The position numbers and the translations under genes were made by a program. The notes under the pieces were generated by a model that was given only the letters and a program-made list of their open reading frames with translations, was not told the DNA's origin and ran no database searches. 64,000 bases of DNA, taken from Letharia columbiana. Lineage: Eukaryota; Ascomycota; Lecanoromycetes; Lecanorales; Parmeliaceae. The stretch is from assembly GCF_014066305.1 (NCBI RefSeq), contig NW_023501088.1:263501-327500 (forward strand), written 5' to 3'. This document shows, piece by piece, positions 48,654 to 60,758 of the stretch. Within the stretch, counting starts at the first letter, position 1. Each line of letters begins with the position of its first letter.

Positions 48654-50778
48654 CTAGGAGGCAATAGCACGAGCAGCTTGGTTGCCGTTCTTCCTCTTTT
48701 TCTCTGGCTTTGAGACTGTACTCCAGCCATCACCCTCAAGCGCATCAGCACTGAGATCAGGTGTGCCGGCAGCTGAGGAGCCGTTCGTTTGCGCACCCCC
48801 ATCCGGGACGTCTCGTACAACTTCCTTGGGCTTAATGGCTTTGTCTTCCGTGACAAGTCCATTCTCTTCAGCCGCTTGAGCTTCCTCATCTTCTTCGTCC
48901 GCTGCAGCATTGTCTTCATTGGCTGTCCTTCGAAGGATTTCGTAGCTTCTGCCTGGGGGAGGAGCTGATGCGCCGTTTTCCTTCTCCTGTGCTTGACCGT
49001 TGGCCTTCTTTTGCTCTTGGCCGTTGACCTTCTCCTGGGGTGATATTTGTTTCCACGCAGGGGTTTGCTCAGTCTTGTTGGCTTGGTCGGCGTCCCGAGC
49101 AACTTTCTTTTCCTCGCGAGCCTTTTCTTCCGCGGCTTTCTTATCAGCACGCGCCTTTTCGTCTGCTTCTTTCTTCTCACGGATAGCAATCTGGCGTCTC
49201 TCTTCGACCTCTTTCTCACGAGTAGCGGTATCGATGGGCTTAGCTGCGCCAAAAGGGCTAGCTTTCGAGTCTGCAGCAGGTGCAGCGTCAGATGAGTTCG
49301 CATCAGAAGGTGCCTCAGAAACAGTGCGTTTTGCGAGGTTCAATTTTGGACGCGTCGTGGGAGCCGCTGGTGCACCGGCCGGAGAAGGCGGTGTGCTGAG
49401 CTCACGGTTCGGAATAGCTGGGGATTTGGCGGCCTGAACAGGTTGCACGGGCGGAGCAGGCGGTGCGTCGGGCCTCATTTTCGTTCTCCATTGGCTGTCC
49501 TGCTCGGCCGCGGTCGGTGCTCGCTCCACTGGCGGTCTCTCCACGAACTCACGCCTTGGAGGTCGTGAACCATCTTGGGATCGCCCTTCTCCCCATGCTG
49601 GCGAGTTCCGTCTATTTGGCGGTCCATCACGGCTCACTGGACGATCAAAACTTCGAGCTGTTGATCCCGTCGGTAGAGTCGGCGTAAGTGGACCTTTGCG
49701 ATCCCAATTCCCGAAGTCTCGTACCTTCCCATCACCTTGCTCGTACCCAGCTCGGCGACCACCACGTTCACCACGTTCACCACGGTCACTGCCAGCATCA
49801 GAGGCACTATCGAACCCTCCACGCCCAGAGCCGAAACCACCTCTCTCTGACACTCGTCGCTGTCCAGGAACATCTGCAAGAGGGCCTTTCCGTGTCCAGT
49901 CGCCGAACTCGCGAGCATCAGGTCGGTCCTTTTCTGCAATGCGTAAGACTAGTTAGCAATCGACCTGTCTCGCGATACAAACTCAGCGCGATGTGACTTA
50001 CGCGGCTCTGCAACGCTGACCCTAATATTCCGGCCCTGAAATTGGGTATTGTTGGCATCCAAAGCTTTCTTCAATCCATCCAATGTTGCGAATTCTGCAT
50101 AACCGAAGCCTTTCGGCTTTCTCTCCAGCTTGTCTTCGACAATGCGGACGCTCGTCACTTCACAGCCGGAGAAAAAATCTGTGATATCACCCTCTGTGGC
50201 GTCAAAAGACATGTTCCCAAGATGCACCGTATACGGAGGTTTGGTAGGCAATGGTAGCTGCTCGCGCACGGAGTAGCCTCCCCGATCTGCTTTCTTCGGT
50301 CAGCCTCTTGGTTTTCTCCTCATGGTCAAACTCGTGTACACACCTGCCATGCCCCCAAAACCTCCTCCAGAATTGTATGAACGATCGCCGCCATAACCTC
50401 CGCGACCACTGGGTGCTGCACAAATCAGCCTGCACCCTTGCTTCCCTGAATGCCCCCCAGAATGTGGACAAGATTCTTACCAGCTAGATAGTCGAAGTAT
50501 TAGCACAGTCTTAATAAGGTGAACTGGAAGAAGTACGTACATGGCATTGGCATATCCTCCATCTCATCGGCCCATGAACCGAGGGCTGGAAGGCTTGTCA
50601 GCAGCTGTCACATCTCCGCGGGTGCAACGTGGGCTCCAAAGCATACTCGAATCCGTGAGGAATGTCCCCAGATCCATCTTCTCGCCCTTCGTCTTTTTTG
50701 GAGCTATTCACAAAGTTGTCAGCATATTGCACCTATTGAGGTCGCCATGACCGGTGTGGCAGTGGCTAATTTACCCAT
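48654..50778 (-). CDS. TIF3: Translation initiation factor eIF4B with RRM
   Basis: Seven exons (50778-50775, 50703-50647, 50585-50541, 50483-50481, 50415-50344, 50286-50002, 49933-48654) give 581 residues. eIF4B stimulates the eIF4A helicase during mRNA recruitment to 40S subunits. The N-terminus reads MAPKKTKGEKMDLGTFL then GSWADEMEDMPMP, diagnostic for fungal eIF4B. The RRM is at about 79-152 (YTVHLGNMSF as RNP2, KGFGYAEF as RNP1). An Arg/Gly/Asp-rich part with SERGGFGSGRGGFDS and two copies of a W..RKGPL motif follows. A long charged helix (about 360-430, EEKAREEKKVARDADQ) and an acidic C-terminus ending in GWSTVSKPEKKRKN complete it. All introns are 57-71 nt and keep the frame. The first exon is only 4 nt and the fourth only 3 nt (CTG). 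Skipping the fourth would also keep the frame, changing SAPSG to SPSG. Confidence 0.92.
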
Positions 50779-51177
50779 GTTTGCGGCTCAGTATCCCACG
50801 CTCTTACGAGCGTCCACCGGCCTAGATTCTGAAAGCTGCGAGTTGCAGCAGCGATTTACCTGTTGAGAAGTTGTTCACGTTGTTTGCGGGTGATACCAAA
50901 ATCTGGTACCGTTGTGTGAAATCTTGCTGTTGAGATTCGTACGGGTTTGAGAATATACTCTAATTAATTTTAGCCGACGATCCTCTAGCGTGCCGCTACG
51001 CCCTATCAACCTCTTCTCTGTCATTCTGTCACTCTGAAGGAAGATTTTCACAGTCTTTGCATGGAATGCGAAGATGGAATGCAGGCTGGTACTTCATCAA
51101 TCACTAGATCACCTCTTATAGTGAATGGACTCTAAGGCAAAAATGGCTGTAGCTTGTTGAGGACATTATTATTCGAA
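50779..51177. promoter_or_regulatory. Divergent promoter (eIF4B / Tim17-like)
   Basis: This 399-bp head-to-head gap serves both genes. No specific motif was identified with confidence. Confidence 0.5.
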
Positions 51178-52266
51178 ATGGAGCAGCCCAACAAGCCATA
51201 TGGCTTTCCAGCCAGAGAGATTCTTATACCGGCGTTGAAAGTCGGTGCATTGAGTGGTGAGCCTATCTTTTGTACATATGGACTATTGCATAACATGGCT
51301 GTATCTCCTACCATTTCTGTCTGGAAAAGGAATTACCAACTGGCCGATGACTACTCTATTTTGTGATTTTGTTTGTCTTCGGGTCGCCTCACACATACAG
51401 AAGAATGATAAGAGCCCCAAGATTGGAAAAACTCTTTTCTTACGCACGCTAGGATTGAAATATGAGTGGGAGGAATCGATCTTTCATCTGAAAGAAGGAC
51501 CCAGATTCCGCTTGTCGTTTGATCATCTTCAGCTCAGCTCATCAATTCATGAGTTGCTGTCACTCAATCGAGACCTTTTGCTCACATAACCTCAGGAACT
51601 ACTGGCATTCTCTATGGCAGCGTCGCAGGTGTCCTTCGCTCCGCCCATCCCATTCTTTTTGCCGTTGCGGCCGGCATCCAATGGTCTGCCCTTGGCAGCA
51701 CGTTCTGGGGTTAGTCATTATCAAAGATTCTAGACGTGATCATTCGCGAGACCCTTTCCAACCCTGTTCACACTGACCCATTTGTACAATCTCTAGCGAC
51801 CAGAGCCACCATACTCCACACCTACTACCCCAGCCCATCCCAAAAGGACCGCCTCACAGCCAGCACCTTTGCCGGCGGCATAACTGGCGGCACAATCGGT
51901 GGACTATTTCGCGGTCCGCGCAACGTCATCCCTGGCACAATCATGTTCACACTTTTCGGCTATATAGGGCAAACAGTCTATGACGCGCTTGATGCGCGAC
52001 ATACGGCGCAAGTTGCTTCTGAAGCTCAGGCAGCGGCAGAAGGTAAGAAAGCAGATAGGAAGCGTTTCTGGGAGTGGTTTGCAGAGATGAAATGGAGTCC
52101 TTTGACGGTACTGAGCGATGAGGACTATGGCAATATGCTGAAGGAGAAGTTATTGAGGGTAGAGGCCGAGATTGCTTTGGTGGATGAGGAGGTGGACAGG
52201 TTGAGGAGGGAGGAGAGGAGGATGGAGGAGCGGCAAGGCAAGGAGCCTTCAAAGTCAACGACGTAG
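51178..52266 (+). CDS. Tim17/Tim22/Tim23-family-like mitochondrial membrane protein
   Basis: Three exons (51178-51256, 51596-51709, 51797-52266) give 220 residues. The start MEQPNKPYGFPAREI is followed by Gly-rich membrane segments: VGALSGTTGILYGSVAGVL, formed across the first intron, then FAVAAGIQWSALGSTFW, and FAGGITGGTIGGLFRGPRN with PGTIMFTLFGYIGQTVYDA. The GxxxG-rich helices and the GG(I/L)FRGPRN loop resemble the Tim17/22/23 superfamily, so an inner-mitochondrial-membrane location is likely. The C-terminus after residue 175 is a charged coiled coil (EAEIALVDEEVDRLRREER). The first intron, 339 nt (GTGAGC to CCTCAG), is long for this window. The precise role, translocase or respiratory assembly factor, is not decided. 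Confidence 0.75.
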
Positions 52267-52385
52267 AAAAGGTCACTGGTCACGCGCTTTCCGGGTTATG
52301 GATCCCTGATTGCCTGTCTGGCATGGATTCTGACCAATGAGCACGACGCTATGTAAGGCGCGCAAACAGACGGATGCAAACCAAG

Positions 52386-54625
52386 TCACCCGTCGTCATC
52401 ATCCCACCCCTTTTCAGCTTCAGCCCACCCACAACCCCATCGCCGTCCTTCCTTTTCACCACCCAACCGTAAATCTCTGGCATACGCGTCATCCTCCCGC
52501 CAGCATCTCGCCACAAAGTCATCACCGACAGTGACCAGCTCCCCTCTTGGACTCCACGTCAGCCCAGTCATTTCTCTGCTGTGGCCTCGAATCAGTGCCG
52601 AGCCATGCTGGTATATGGGGATTGTGTCTTCCAGGCGAGTGGAGAGGCCAGTGCCGCTATCTGTTCGTGTTAAAGAGGGCCGGCTTCTTGGAAACGGTGA
52701 GTCCGAAAACAGCATCCGCTGGTGGTTCGAGCGCTGCAAGTATCTTTCATCTGTCGGAAATATCACGGCACAGCCATCGCTGCTTCCCACCGCGAGCATC
52801 TCGCTCTGGTCGTCCTTTGCAGGCCGTAAAGCAGATTTGACATAAAACGTGGTTGCATGAAATTTTGGATGTCGAAAACCATAGATTGGCCCCAGGCCTT
52901 CTTTCTCAGAACCACCAGATCTTCGGGGCTTCAAGAATGATTTGGAAAGCTCTGGTGCATGACCTAGTATCAGATGCGAAGTCGAGTACGCATAGATGGT
53001 GTTATCTCTACACAACGCGTACAGTCGTCCACCATCGCCACTTAGCGACAGAGAAGTTAGGCCGAAATGACGGTGCTTGTTGTGGCTGTCGGGCTGTCGG
53101 GTGCTTGACAAAGGTGTTGCCCGGCTTCGGCGGTGATTGTGTGTGGTACGGAGATCCCATAGCTTGACACTAGCGTTTGCTTCGGATGCGGTGAGGAAAA
53201 GATGCTCTCGTCCAGGGTGCAGGAACGAGAGTGCCGTGATGGAAACGTCGCCTCTCCTGCCGGGAGACTCGGTCTTGGAGGGTGCATCGAAACTTGGTGC
53301 GAGCCTGCCGCTGGCAGCTGCATTGGTCGACGCTGGTTGCCGGCTTGCGTGTGCCTCGAAGATGGTATTGACAGAGCGAGCCCATGTCAGTTTATTCGGC
53401 ACAGAGCTTCGGGTAGTGCTAATGCTGGAGGGTTCGACCGAGACTCTGATGTCCCGGACAGGAGCATCAAATCCCTTGCATCGCAGATCCCATATTTGCA
53501 CGCTGCCGTCGCGACTTGAGCTTGCGAGAACGTTTGAGCTACCTGGCTGGAAGCAGACTTGTTTGACAGAAGAGACGTGGCCGGCTAAGGTGTAGGTGGC
53601 TCGTTGGGTGGGCATGTCGATAACTTGCGAGGTCTGATCTCCGGATGCCGTTGCTAATAGAAGATCATCACGAGAAAAGGCTAAGTCGAGGATGGCATTT
53701 GAATGCGGCCGAAATGCTAAGTATGCCTTTGAAAATTCTGGCTTTTCGCCCTTCGAACTCTCGAGCAACCTCACACCTCCGTCCTCGTCTCCAATGGCAA
53801 CAAGAGTGTTGGCTAAAAAACGTAAGTCAGCGCATCTGAGACAATACATACGGCATTCAGTCAAAACTTACTGTTGCAGCTTGTAGTACAGAACGGTATC
53901 GTGTGGTCTGATGGCGCTGCGACATTCATGCAAACATGTGCATCTTCGGGTCTGGTCGAGAAGTGGGTCGTCTCCTGTTGCCACTCCGACATCCCAACGC
54001 TACGACCAAAGCACCGGAGTTCCGATGCTCTCCTCTGGATACCGATCTCTCGCCGTAAGTATCTTCCCTGGCAGCCATGATAATTGGAGCCGATGATGCG
54101 CTCAATGGAATTTGGCTGCCTGCCATATCTCCGGAAAGGATCTTCGGCGTCGTCTCTAGACTCATTTGTACCTGTGTCACTGCCCTCATCTTCCGAAATC
54201 TCCAATGACTGGTTACGTATCCTTTTCAGAGGTGACGAGCGATCTGGTGTCATGTCTAGAGAATCAGGTATTTTTCGCTTCCTCCTCTTCGAGCCAAGCA
54301 CGACTCCTTCGCCATCGCCTTCGAATATTTGTATGGTATCTTTTGTTGACGTCCTTCGCCCTTTGCGATTTGACGCCGACGCTGTAATGTCTCTCAATGC
54401 CTGCCTCGACGCACCAATCCGGCCACCTCGTTCCAGGGAAGACTTTGGTGTGAAGAATCGCGTGAAAGTTCTGGGTGTTATTGTTGGTGCTTTACGTGGT
54501 TTGCTGCCATGTCTTTTGTCCAGGGTGGGAAGCACAGGTGACGAACCCAGGTTCTCTCTGCTCGTCGAGGTTGCACGGCTGGATAGAGGGTTCTCTTGCG
54601 ACCCAAGTGGGGTTTGATCCTCCAT
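52386..54625 (-). CDS. cdt2: Cdt2-like WD40 substrate receptor of CRL4 ubiquitin ligase
   Basis: Two exons (54625-53872, 53812-52386) joined over a 59-nt intron (GTAAGT, GCTGAC branch, TTTTTTAG) give 726 residues. The first 210 residues are disordered and Ser/Arg-rich. WD40 repeats follow (TLVAIGDEDGGVRLLE, ILDLAFSRDDLLLATASGD, SSNVLASSSRDGSVQIWDL, HLFLTASEANASVKLWDLR, LTWSPRGELVTVGDDFVARCW). The order and the KLTWARS-type insert fit fungal Cdt2/DTL. In the family it marks Cdt1, Spd1-like and Set8-like proteins for destruction when bound to PCNA on DNA in S phase. It ends GWDDDDG. It lies head-to-head with RRP5 across 324 bp and tail-to-tail with the Tim17-like gene. Confidence 0.85.
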
Positions 54626-54949
54626 TACTGTAGTATTAGAGGGTCATAATGATAGTAGAGTTGTACAATCGTAAATGGAAGCCGAAAGCAACAGAAAGCA
54701 ATAATGCTGGAGAAGAGTCAAATGTTCTCCGTTTTGCTAGATTGGGAAGTCGCGCTGCTACACGTCTCGGCAACCACGTCGGCTTTAAGCCCTCAACCAT
54801 GGAAGCTCTAGCCGCACTTTCTCGGGTACTTTTCCCCTGCGAAGATTTAAAGAATATTTCTCCAGCACAGTATAACCAGCACGTATAAACAAAGACCTCA
54901 CTTCAACCCGTACAATGTGAGCAACGGACACATAGAAATTGATAGTACT
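54626..54949. promoter_or_regulatory. Compact divergent promoter (Cdt2 / RRP5)
   Basis: Only 324 bp separate the two start codons, so both promoters must overlap here. A minimal upstream ATG-TGA occurs at about 54914 on the RRP5 side. Confidence 0.6.
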
Positions 54950-57900
54950 ATGGCGCCCATCAAGCGCAAGAATGATGCTGCCGCTGAGGGTGCTCGACTC
55001 GCGAAGAAGCACAAGCCGTCCACCTACCCTCAGAAGCTGTCCATCTTGAGAGAAGAGGAGCCAGCATTTCCTCGTGGAGGGGCAAGCATCCTGACCCCGC
55101 TGGAACACAAACGGATTCAGATCCAAGCAAAACAAGATGTACTCTTCGAGCAGAGTACTGGCAAGAAAGCGGCCCGGAACGAGTTTGAAGACGAAGAAAA
55201 CGATGAGGATATGCCTGATCAACTTAGTGGGCCCACCGAGAAGAGCAAGAGCAAGAGCAAGTCAAAATCTAGAGACAACAAGGGCAAGAAAAATGGCGGC
55301 GTTGAGAAGGCAGCATTGCGTATTGAAGGGTTGAGCTACAAGGTATAAATGCCAATTACCTGGCGAAGCGATGACTAAATATTCTTTCAGCGGCTCGTAC
55401 CTGGTTCATTGGTCCTTGGACAAATTTCTCAGATCAATCGTTATGATGTCGCTTTGAATCTACCCAACAACCTTACGGGCTACGTTTCCCTCACTTCGAT
55501 ATCGGACAAGTTGACAAAGCGAATTGAAGCCCTGGCAGCAGATGAAGAGAACGCAGACGAGCAGGATGCGGACACGAAAGTCGACCTCAAAAGTCTATTT
55601 TCTGTTGGACAGTACCTGCGAGCCTACGTGATTTCCACACAGGAAGAAGCAGCCACAGGCGCGAAAGGCAAGAGACACATCGAGCTCTCAATCAATCCTC
55701 GAGAGGCAAATTCTGGTCTCAACAAGGCCGACTACGTGACGAACAGCATGGTGCAAGCTTCTGTACTAAGTGTGGAAGATCATGGTTTGATAATGGATCT
55801 CGGAACTGGAGACGTAGGCTTTCGGGGTTTCATGTCGTCTAAAGAGTTAGGCCCGAATATTGACATATCAAGCATCGAAGAAGGGTCCGTCTATCTATGC
55901 CTCATCACTGGCAAGAGCTCCACTGGCAGCATTATCAAACTCTCGGCGGATCCACATAAGATAGGCAATATCAAGAAGGGCAACTTTCTCACCAACGCAC
56001 CAACAGTGGACTCGTTCCTACCCGGAACGGCCGTTGATGTCTTGGTGTCCGAGACCGCGCCCTCAGGAATCGCTGGCAAAGTAATGGGTCTGCTCAACGT
56101 TACTGCGGATTTGATACACTCAGGAGCTGCTGCGAGCGGCAAAGATCTCGAGAAGAAATACCCGCCTGGAAGCAAGATCAAGGGGCGCATTATATGTACG
56201 TTCCCGACTGCGGAAGAGAAAAAGCTTGGTATCTCCTTACAGGATCATATCGTATACTGGAGACCTAAGACCACAACCACTGCATCTGTAACAGAAAAAT
56301 CGTTACCCACCGAAATGCTACCAATCTCAAGCACTGTCAATGAGGCGAAAGTTGTCAAAGTCGAGCAAGGCACTGGATTGCTCGTCGATGTCGGAGTGAA
56401 AGGTGTTCGAGGCTTTGTCCACATCTCAAGGATATCGGATGGCAAGATTGAGACTCTGGCGGAATCTACTGGAGCATACAAGCTTGGGTCAGTCCACAAA
56501 GCTCGAATTATTGGCTATAATTCCCTGGATGGGTTATTCATAGTTTCAATGGAGCCGAAGGTCATCAGCCAGGCCTTCCTACGCATGGAGGATATAAAGG
56601 TCGGACAGGTGGTCAAAGGCACGGTGGAAAAGATGCTGGTCAACGAAACCGGTGTAAATGGTGTTATAGTCAGGATTGCAGAAGGCATCACAGGCCTGGT
56701 GCCTGAGGTACATCTGGCAGACATCCGCTTGCAGCATCCTGAGAAGAAGTTCAAGGAGGGCTCATCAGTCACCGCAAGGGTATTATCTACGATGCCAGAG
56801 AAAAGACAGATCCGTCTAACCCTCAAGAAAACTCTTGTCAATAGCGACGCTAATATTTGGACGTCATACGAGAACCTGAAGCCCGGCCTTCAAGCTCCTG
56901 GGACCCTTGTCAATATCTTGCCATCTGGCGCCGTGGTACAATTCTACGGTTCTGTACGTGGTTTTCTACCAGTATCGGAGATGAGCGAATCCTTCATCCA
57001 AGACCCCAAACAACATTTCCGCACAGGTCAAGTTGTTAATGTCCATATCGTTACTGTCGATTCGTCAGATGAGCGGATGATAGTATCGTGCAAAGATCCG
57101 TCAGCATTTGGAGCTGCTCAGCAGGAGGCGTTCAAAAGCCTAAAGCCTGGAGAAACAGCCGTCGGTAATGTAACAGAAAAGACCAGCGAGGAGATCATAG
57201 TAACACTCGAACCGGCAGGACTGAAAGCGATTTTGCCGATTGAGCATCTTGCAGATGGTTCAGCTCAGAAGTGCCATTCTTTAGCTAAGAGGATCAGAGT
57301 GGGCCAAATCTTGAAAGAGCTGATGATCTTAAGCAAGCAAGAAGCGAAGCACCTGATCAGACTCACGAGCAAGCCCAGCCTTATCAAAGTTGCAAAAGAG
57401 GACAAATTAGTGAAGGCTTTTGAAGACGTAGTGGAGGGCTCTGAGGTCCGAGGATTTGTACAGAACATTACCCCAACAGGTGTTTTTGTGCAATTCGCGA
57501 GTGATCTCACTGGCCTTCTCCTCAAGCACCATTTACCCGATGAAGCAGCTCTGCTGCCTAATTTTGGCATGCGCAGGAATCAGTCAATATCACCGCGGAT
57601 TCTGTCTGTGGACCATCGCCAGAGACGCTTTCTATTGACAATGAAGGCGTTGCCAGGTCTTGAACAGTCCGAGAGCAAGAAAGCTGCAGCTGCCAACTCT
57701 TTCGATATGAATTTATCTAATCCTGTAGACGAGGTCTCGACAAGCGTTGAAGATTTCACTCTAGGCAAGTTGACGAAGGCCAAGATTGTGTCCATCAAGG
57801 AAACACAGATAAACGTCCAACTAGCAGACGCTGTGCAAGGACGTATTGATGTTTCAGAAGTGTTTGATAGTTGTGAAGAAATCAACGATCGAAAGTCTCC

Positions 57901-60394
57901 TCTGAAGAAATTCCACACCAAACAGATACTCCCTGTTCGTATCTTAGGGATGCACGATTCCAGGAATCACCGATTCCTGCCGATCACACACCGAGGCAAA
58001 GCGCCAGTGTTCGAACTTACAGCAAAGTCAAGCAACCAGAGCTCAACAAATCTGGACATTTTGACGATTGACAAAGTTGAAGCCGGCTCTTCGTGGCTTG
58101 TTTTTGTCAACAACGTTGCAGATGACTGTCTCTGGGTCAATCTCTCGCCAAATGTTCGTGGCCGAATCCGAGCCATTGATGTCTCAGACGACGTATCTCA
58201 ACTCAATGATTTGTCGAAGAACTTCCCGATTGGTTCGGTATTGAGGGCAAAGGTACTGAAGGTCGACGTTGAAAACAATCGACTTGATCTATCCGCGAGG
58301 TCCGACGGGTCTTCAGCTTCTTTGACACTGAAGAATCTGTCCAAAAGCATGGTCTTGCCCGGAAGGATCACCAAAGTCACAGAACGTCAAGTCATGGTTC
58401 AACTTAGCGAGTCGCTCTCTGCACCAGTCCACCTCGTGGACTTGGCTGACGACTATTCCAAAGCTGACCCGACTGCATACGAGAAGAATCAAACCGTCCG
58501 AGTGTGGATCAAGGCCATAGATGTTCCCAACAAGAAGATCACACTGTCAGCCAGGCCTTCTAAGGTCCTAAGCTCCTCATTGCCCGTTAAAGACCCGGAT
58601 ATTGGGTCCATATCTCAGCTCAAAGTTAACGATATCAGGAGAGGGTTTGTCAAGAATGTTGCCGATAACGGAATCTTTGTCTCTTTGGCCAGCAACGTTA
58701 CCGCCTTTATCAGGATCTCGGATCTATCGGATGCTTTTCTCAAAGACTGGAAATCGGATTTTGAGATTGACCAGTTGGTGGAGGGCAAAATCATCGCTGT
58801 CGATTCATTGCTCAATCATGTCCAGATGAGCTTGAAGAAGTCACATCTTGACAAGGACTACAAACCACCTCTCGCTTTCTCAGATATGAAATTGGGGCAA
58901 GTAATCACAGGAAAGGTCCGAAAGGTAGAAGACTTTGGAGTTTTCGTCGTGGTGGATGACTCTGCCAATGTTAGCGGTCTCTGCCATCGAACCAAGATGT
59001 CTGACCGACCCGGTGCCAACCCGAACAAGCTATACGAAGAAGGCGATACAGTTCAAGCAAAGGTGCTGAATATCAACAAGGAGAAGAAGCAGATTTCGTT
59101 CGGACTGAAGGCTTCCTATTTTGGTAAGCAATTCAGAGATAAGGATGCTGCAATGAATGCTAGTAGTCCAGAAGATAGCGACATTGGGGATGCTAGTGAT
59201 AGCAATGGTTTCATGGGTGAGGCGGATAGAAAGGGACTTGGCGCTTTACTGGGGGCTCACGAAGACCAATCCTCGGACGATGAATTTAATATGGACGATG
59301 TGCAAGACATAGATGATAACCTCGGAATGGATGACGGAGGCGTAGACCTTCCCCAAGAGGAATCTAGAGCTCCCAGCACTGCAAACGGTCTCCAAGGTCT
59401 CAGCACAGGCGGTTTCGACTGGACCGGCGGCATGTCCGCGGCCGACAACAGAGACGCCCAATCTGAGACCGACGCAGAACCATCCCAATTCAAGAAGAAA
59501 AAACGGAGAAAAGCCGAGATCAAAATCGACAAAACCGGCGACCTCGACGCCAACGGCCCACAGTCTATCGCAGACTTCGAACGCCTTCTCCTCGGCCAGC
59601 CAAATTCCTCCGTGCTCTGGCTCAGCTATATGGCGTTCCAGCTCCAGCTCAGCGAGGTCAACAAAGCGCGTGAGATTGCAGAAAGAGCCCTCAAGACAAT
59701 CAACATCCGCGAGGAGACCGAGAAAATGAACATTTGGATCGGGCTGCTCAATCTGGAGAACACTTACGGAACCGATGAATCCTTAGCTGATATCTTCAAG
59801 CGGGCATGCCAGTACAATGACAGCCAAGAGATCCACGAGCGTCTCATAAGCATCTACATCCAGTCTGGACATGACTCGAAAGCGGACGATCTGTTCCAAA
59901 CTACGATCAAGAAGCATGGCAAATCCCCAGATCTCTATATCAACTATGCAAATTTCCTCATGACTACACTAGCGGCTCCAGATCGCGCTCGTGCGCTGTT
60001 ACCTCGGGCAATGCAGTCCTTACCTTCTCATACGCATCTAGCTCTTACCAGCAAGTTCGCCCAAGTGGAATTCACGTCCTCGAACGGCGATCCAGAACGA
60101 GGGCGCACGCTCTTCGAAACACTGCTTGCGCAATGGCCCAAACGCTTGGATTTGTGGAACGTGCTGCTCGACTTGGAGATCAAACAAAGAGACAAGGAGG
60201 TCATTCGACGGCTCTTTGAGCGAGTAACTGGGAGCGGACCCTCGCTCAAGGCTAGACCGGCCAAGTTTTTCTTCAAGAAATGGCTTGAGTATGAGGGTAA
60301 GGAGGGGGATAGCAAGAGCCAGGAGAGGGTGAAGGCGCTGGCGGCGGATTATGTCAGAGCGCAGGGGAAGCAGTTTGATGTTGAGCAGACTTGA
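54950..60394 (+). CDS. RRP5: rRNA biogenesis protein RRP5
   Basis: Two exons (54950-55342, 55391-60394) joined in phase 0 over a 48-nt intron (GTATAA, GACTAAAT branch, TTTCAG) give 1798 residues. RRP5 binds pre-rRNA in the nucleolus and is needed for both 18S and 5.8S processing. After a Lys-rich N-terminus with a KSKSKSKS run come about a dozen S1 RNA-binding repeats, for example LVPGSLVLGQISQINRYDVA, VKVEQGTGLLVDVGVKGVRG and ITGKVRKVEDFGVFVVVD. An acidic linker with KKKKRRKAEIKI follows. The C-terminal part from about 1520 is HAT/TPR-like helices (ADFERLLLGQPNSSVLWLSY). Length agrees with other ascomycete RRP5 proteins. The frame is intact. Confidence 0.96.
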
Positions 60395-60758
60395 TATATA
60401 GCTGATGATTTGATGCAATGTTGCCCAATATCGAAAACAATAGCTTTCACATCCCTTTAGACGTCTCGATGATCAATTTCGTAATTTGATTGAACATTGG
60501 CGGGCTTCTGAACATTGGAAATGGCATCCATGTCAGGACTGCAACGGCGTCAAGCGAGTCTCATGTACAGCCGCGAGTAAGTCATGTGTTCCTATCAACA
60601 TTTAAAGACCTAGACATAGGTGTTTCAAGTTGGTAATTCATTCCGAAATAGCTCCTTTCTAATACTCAGCTAAAGTCGGAATCTATTTTCCGCCACCCCA
60701 TTCACCTATTCCGAACGTGAAAGGCTGCCATGCAAGAGCAGACTGGTACCCACCCCCA
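60395..60758. other. Convergent intergenic region
   Basis: The 3' sides of RRP5 (+) and the first secreted-protein gene (-) meet here. No feature is recognised. Confidence 0.4.

Noticed and set aside
48404..49303. 299-codon Lys/Arg-rich reverse frame
   Set aside because: Out-of-frame shadow of the eIF4B charged region and its 3' UTR.
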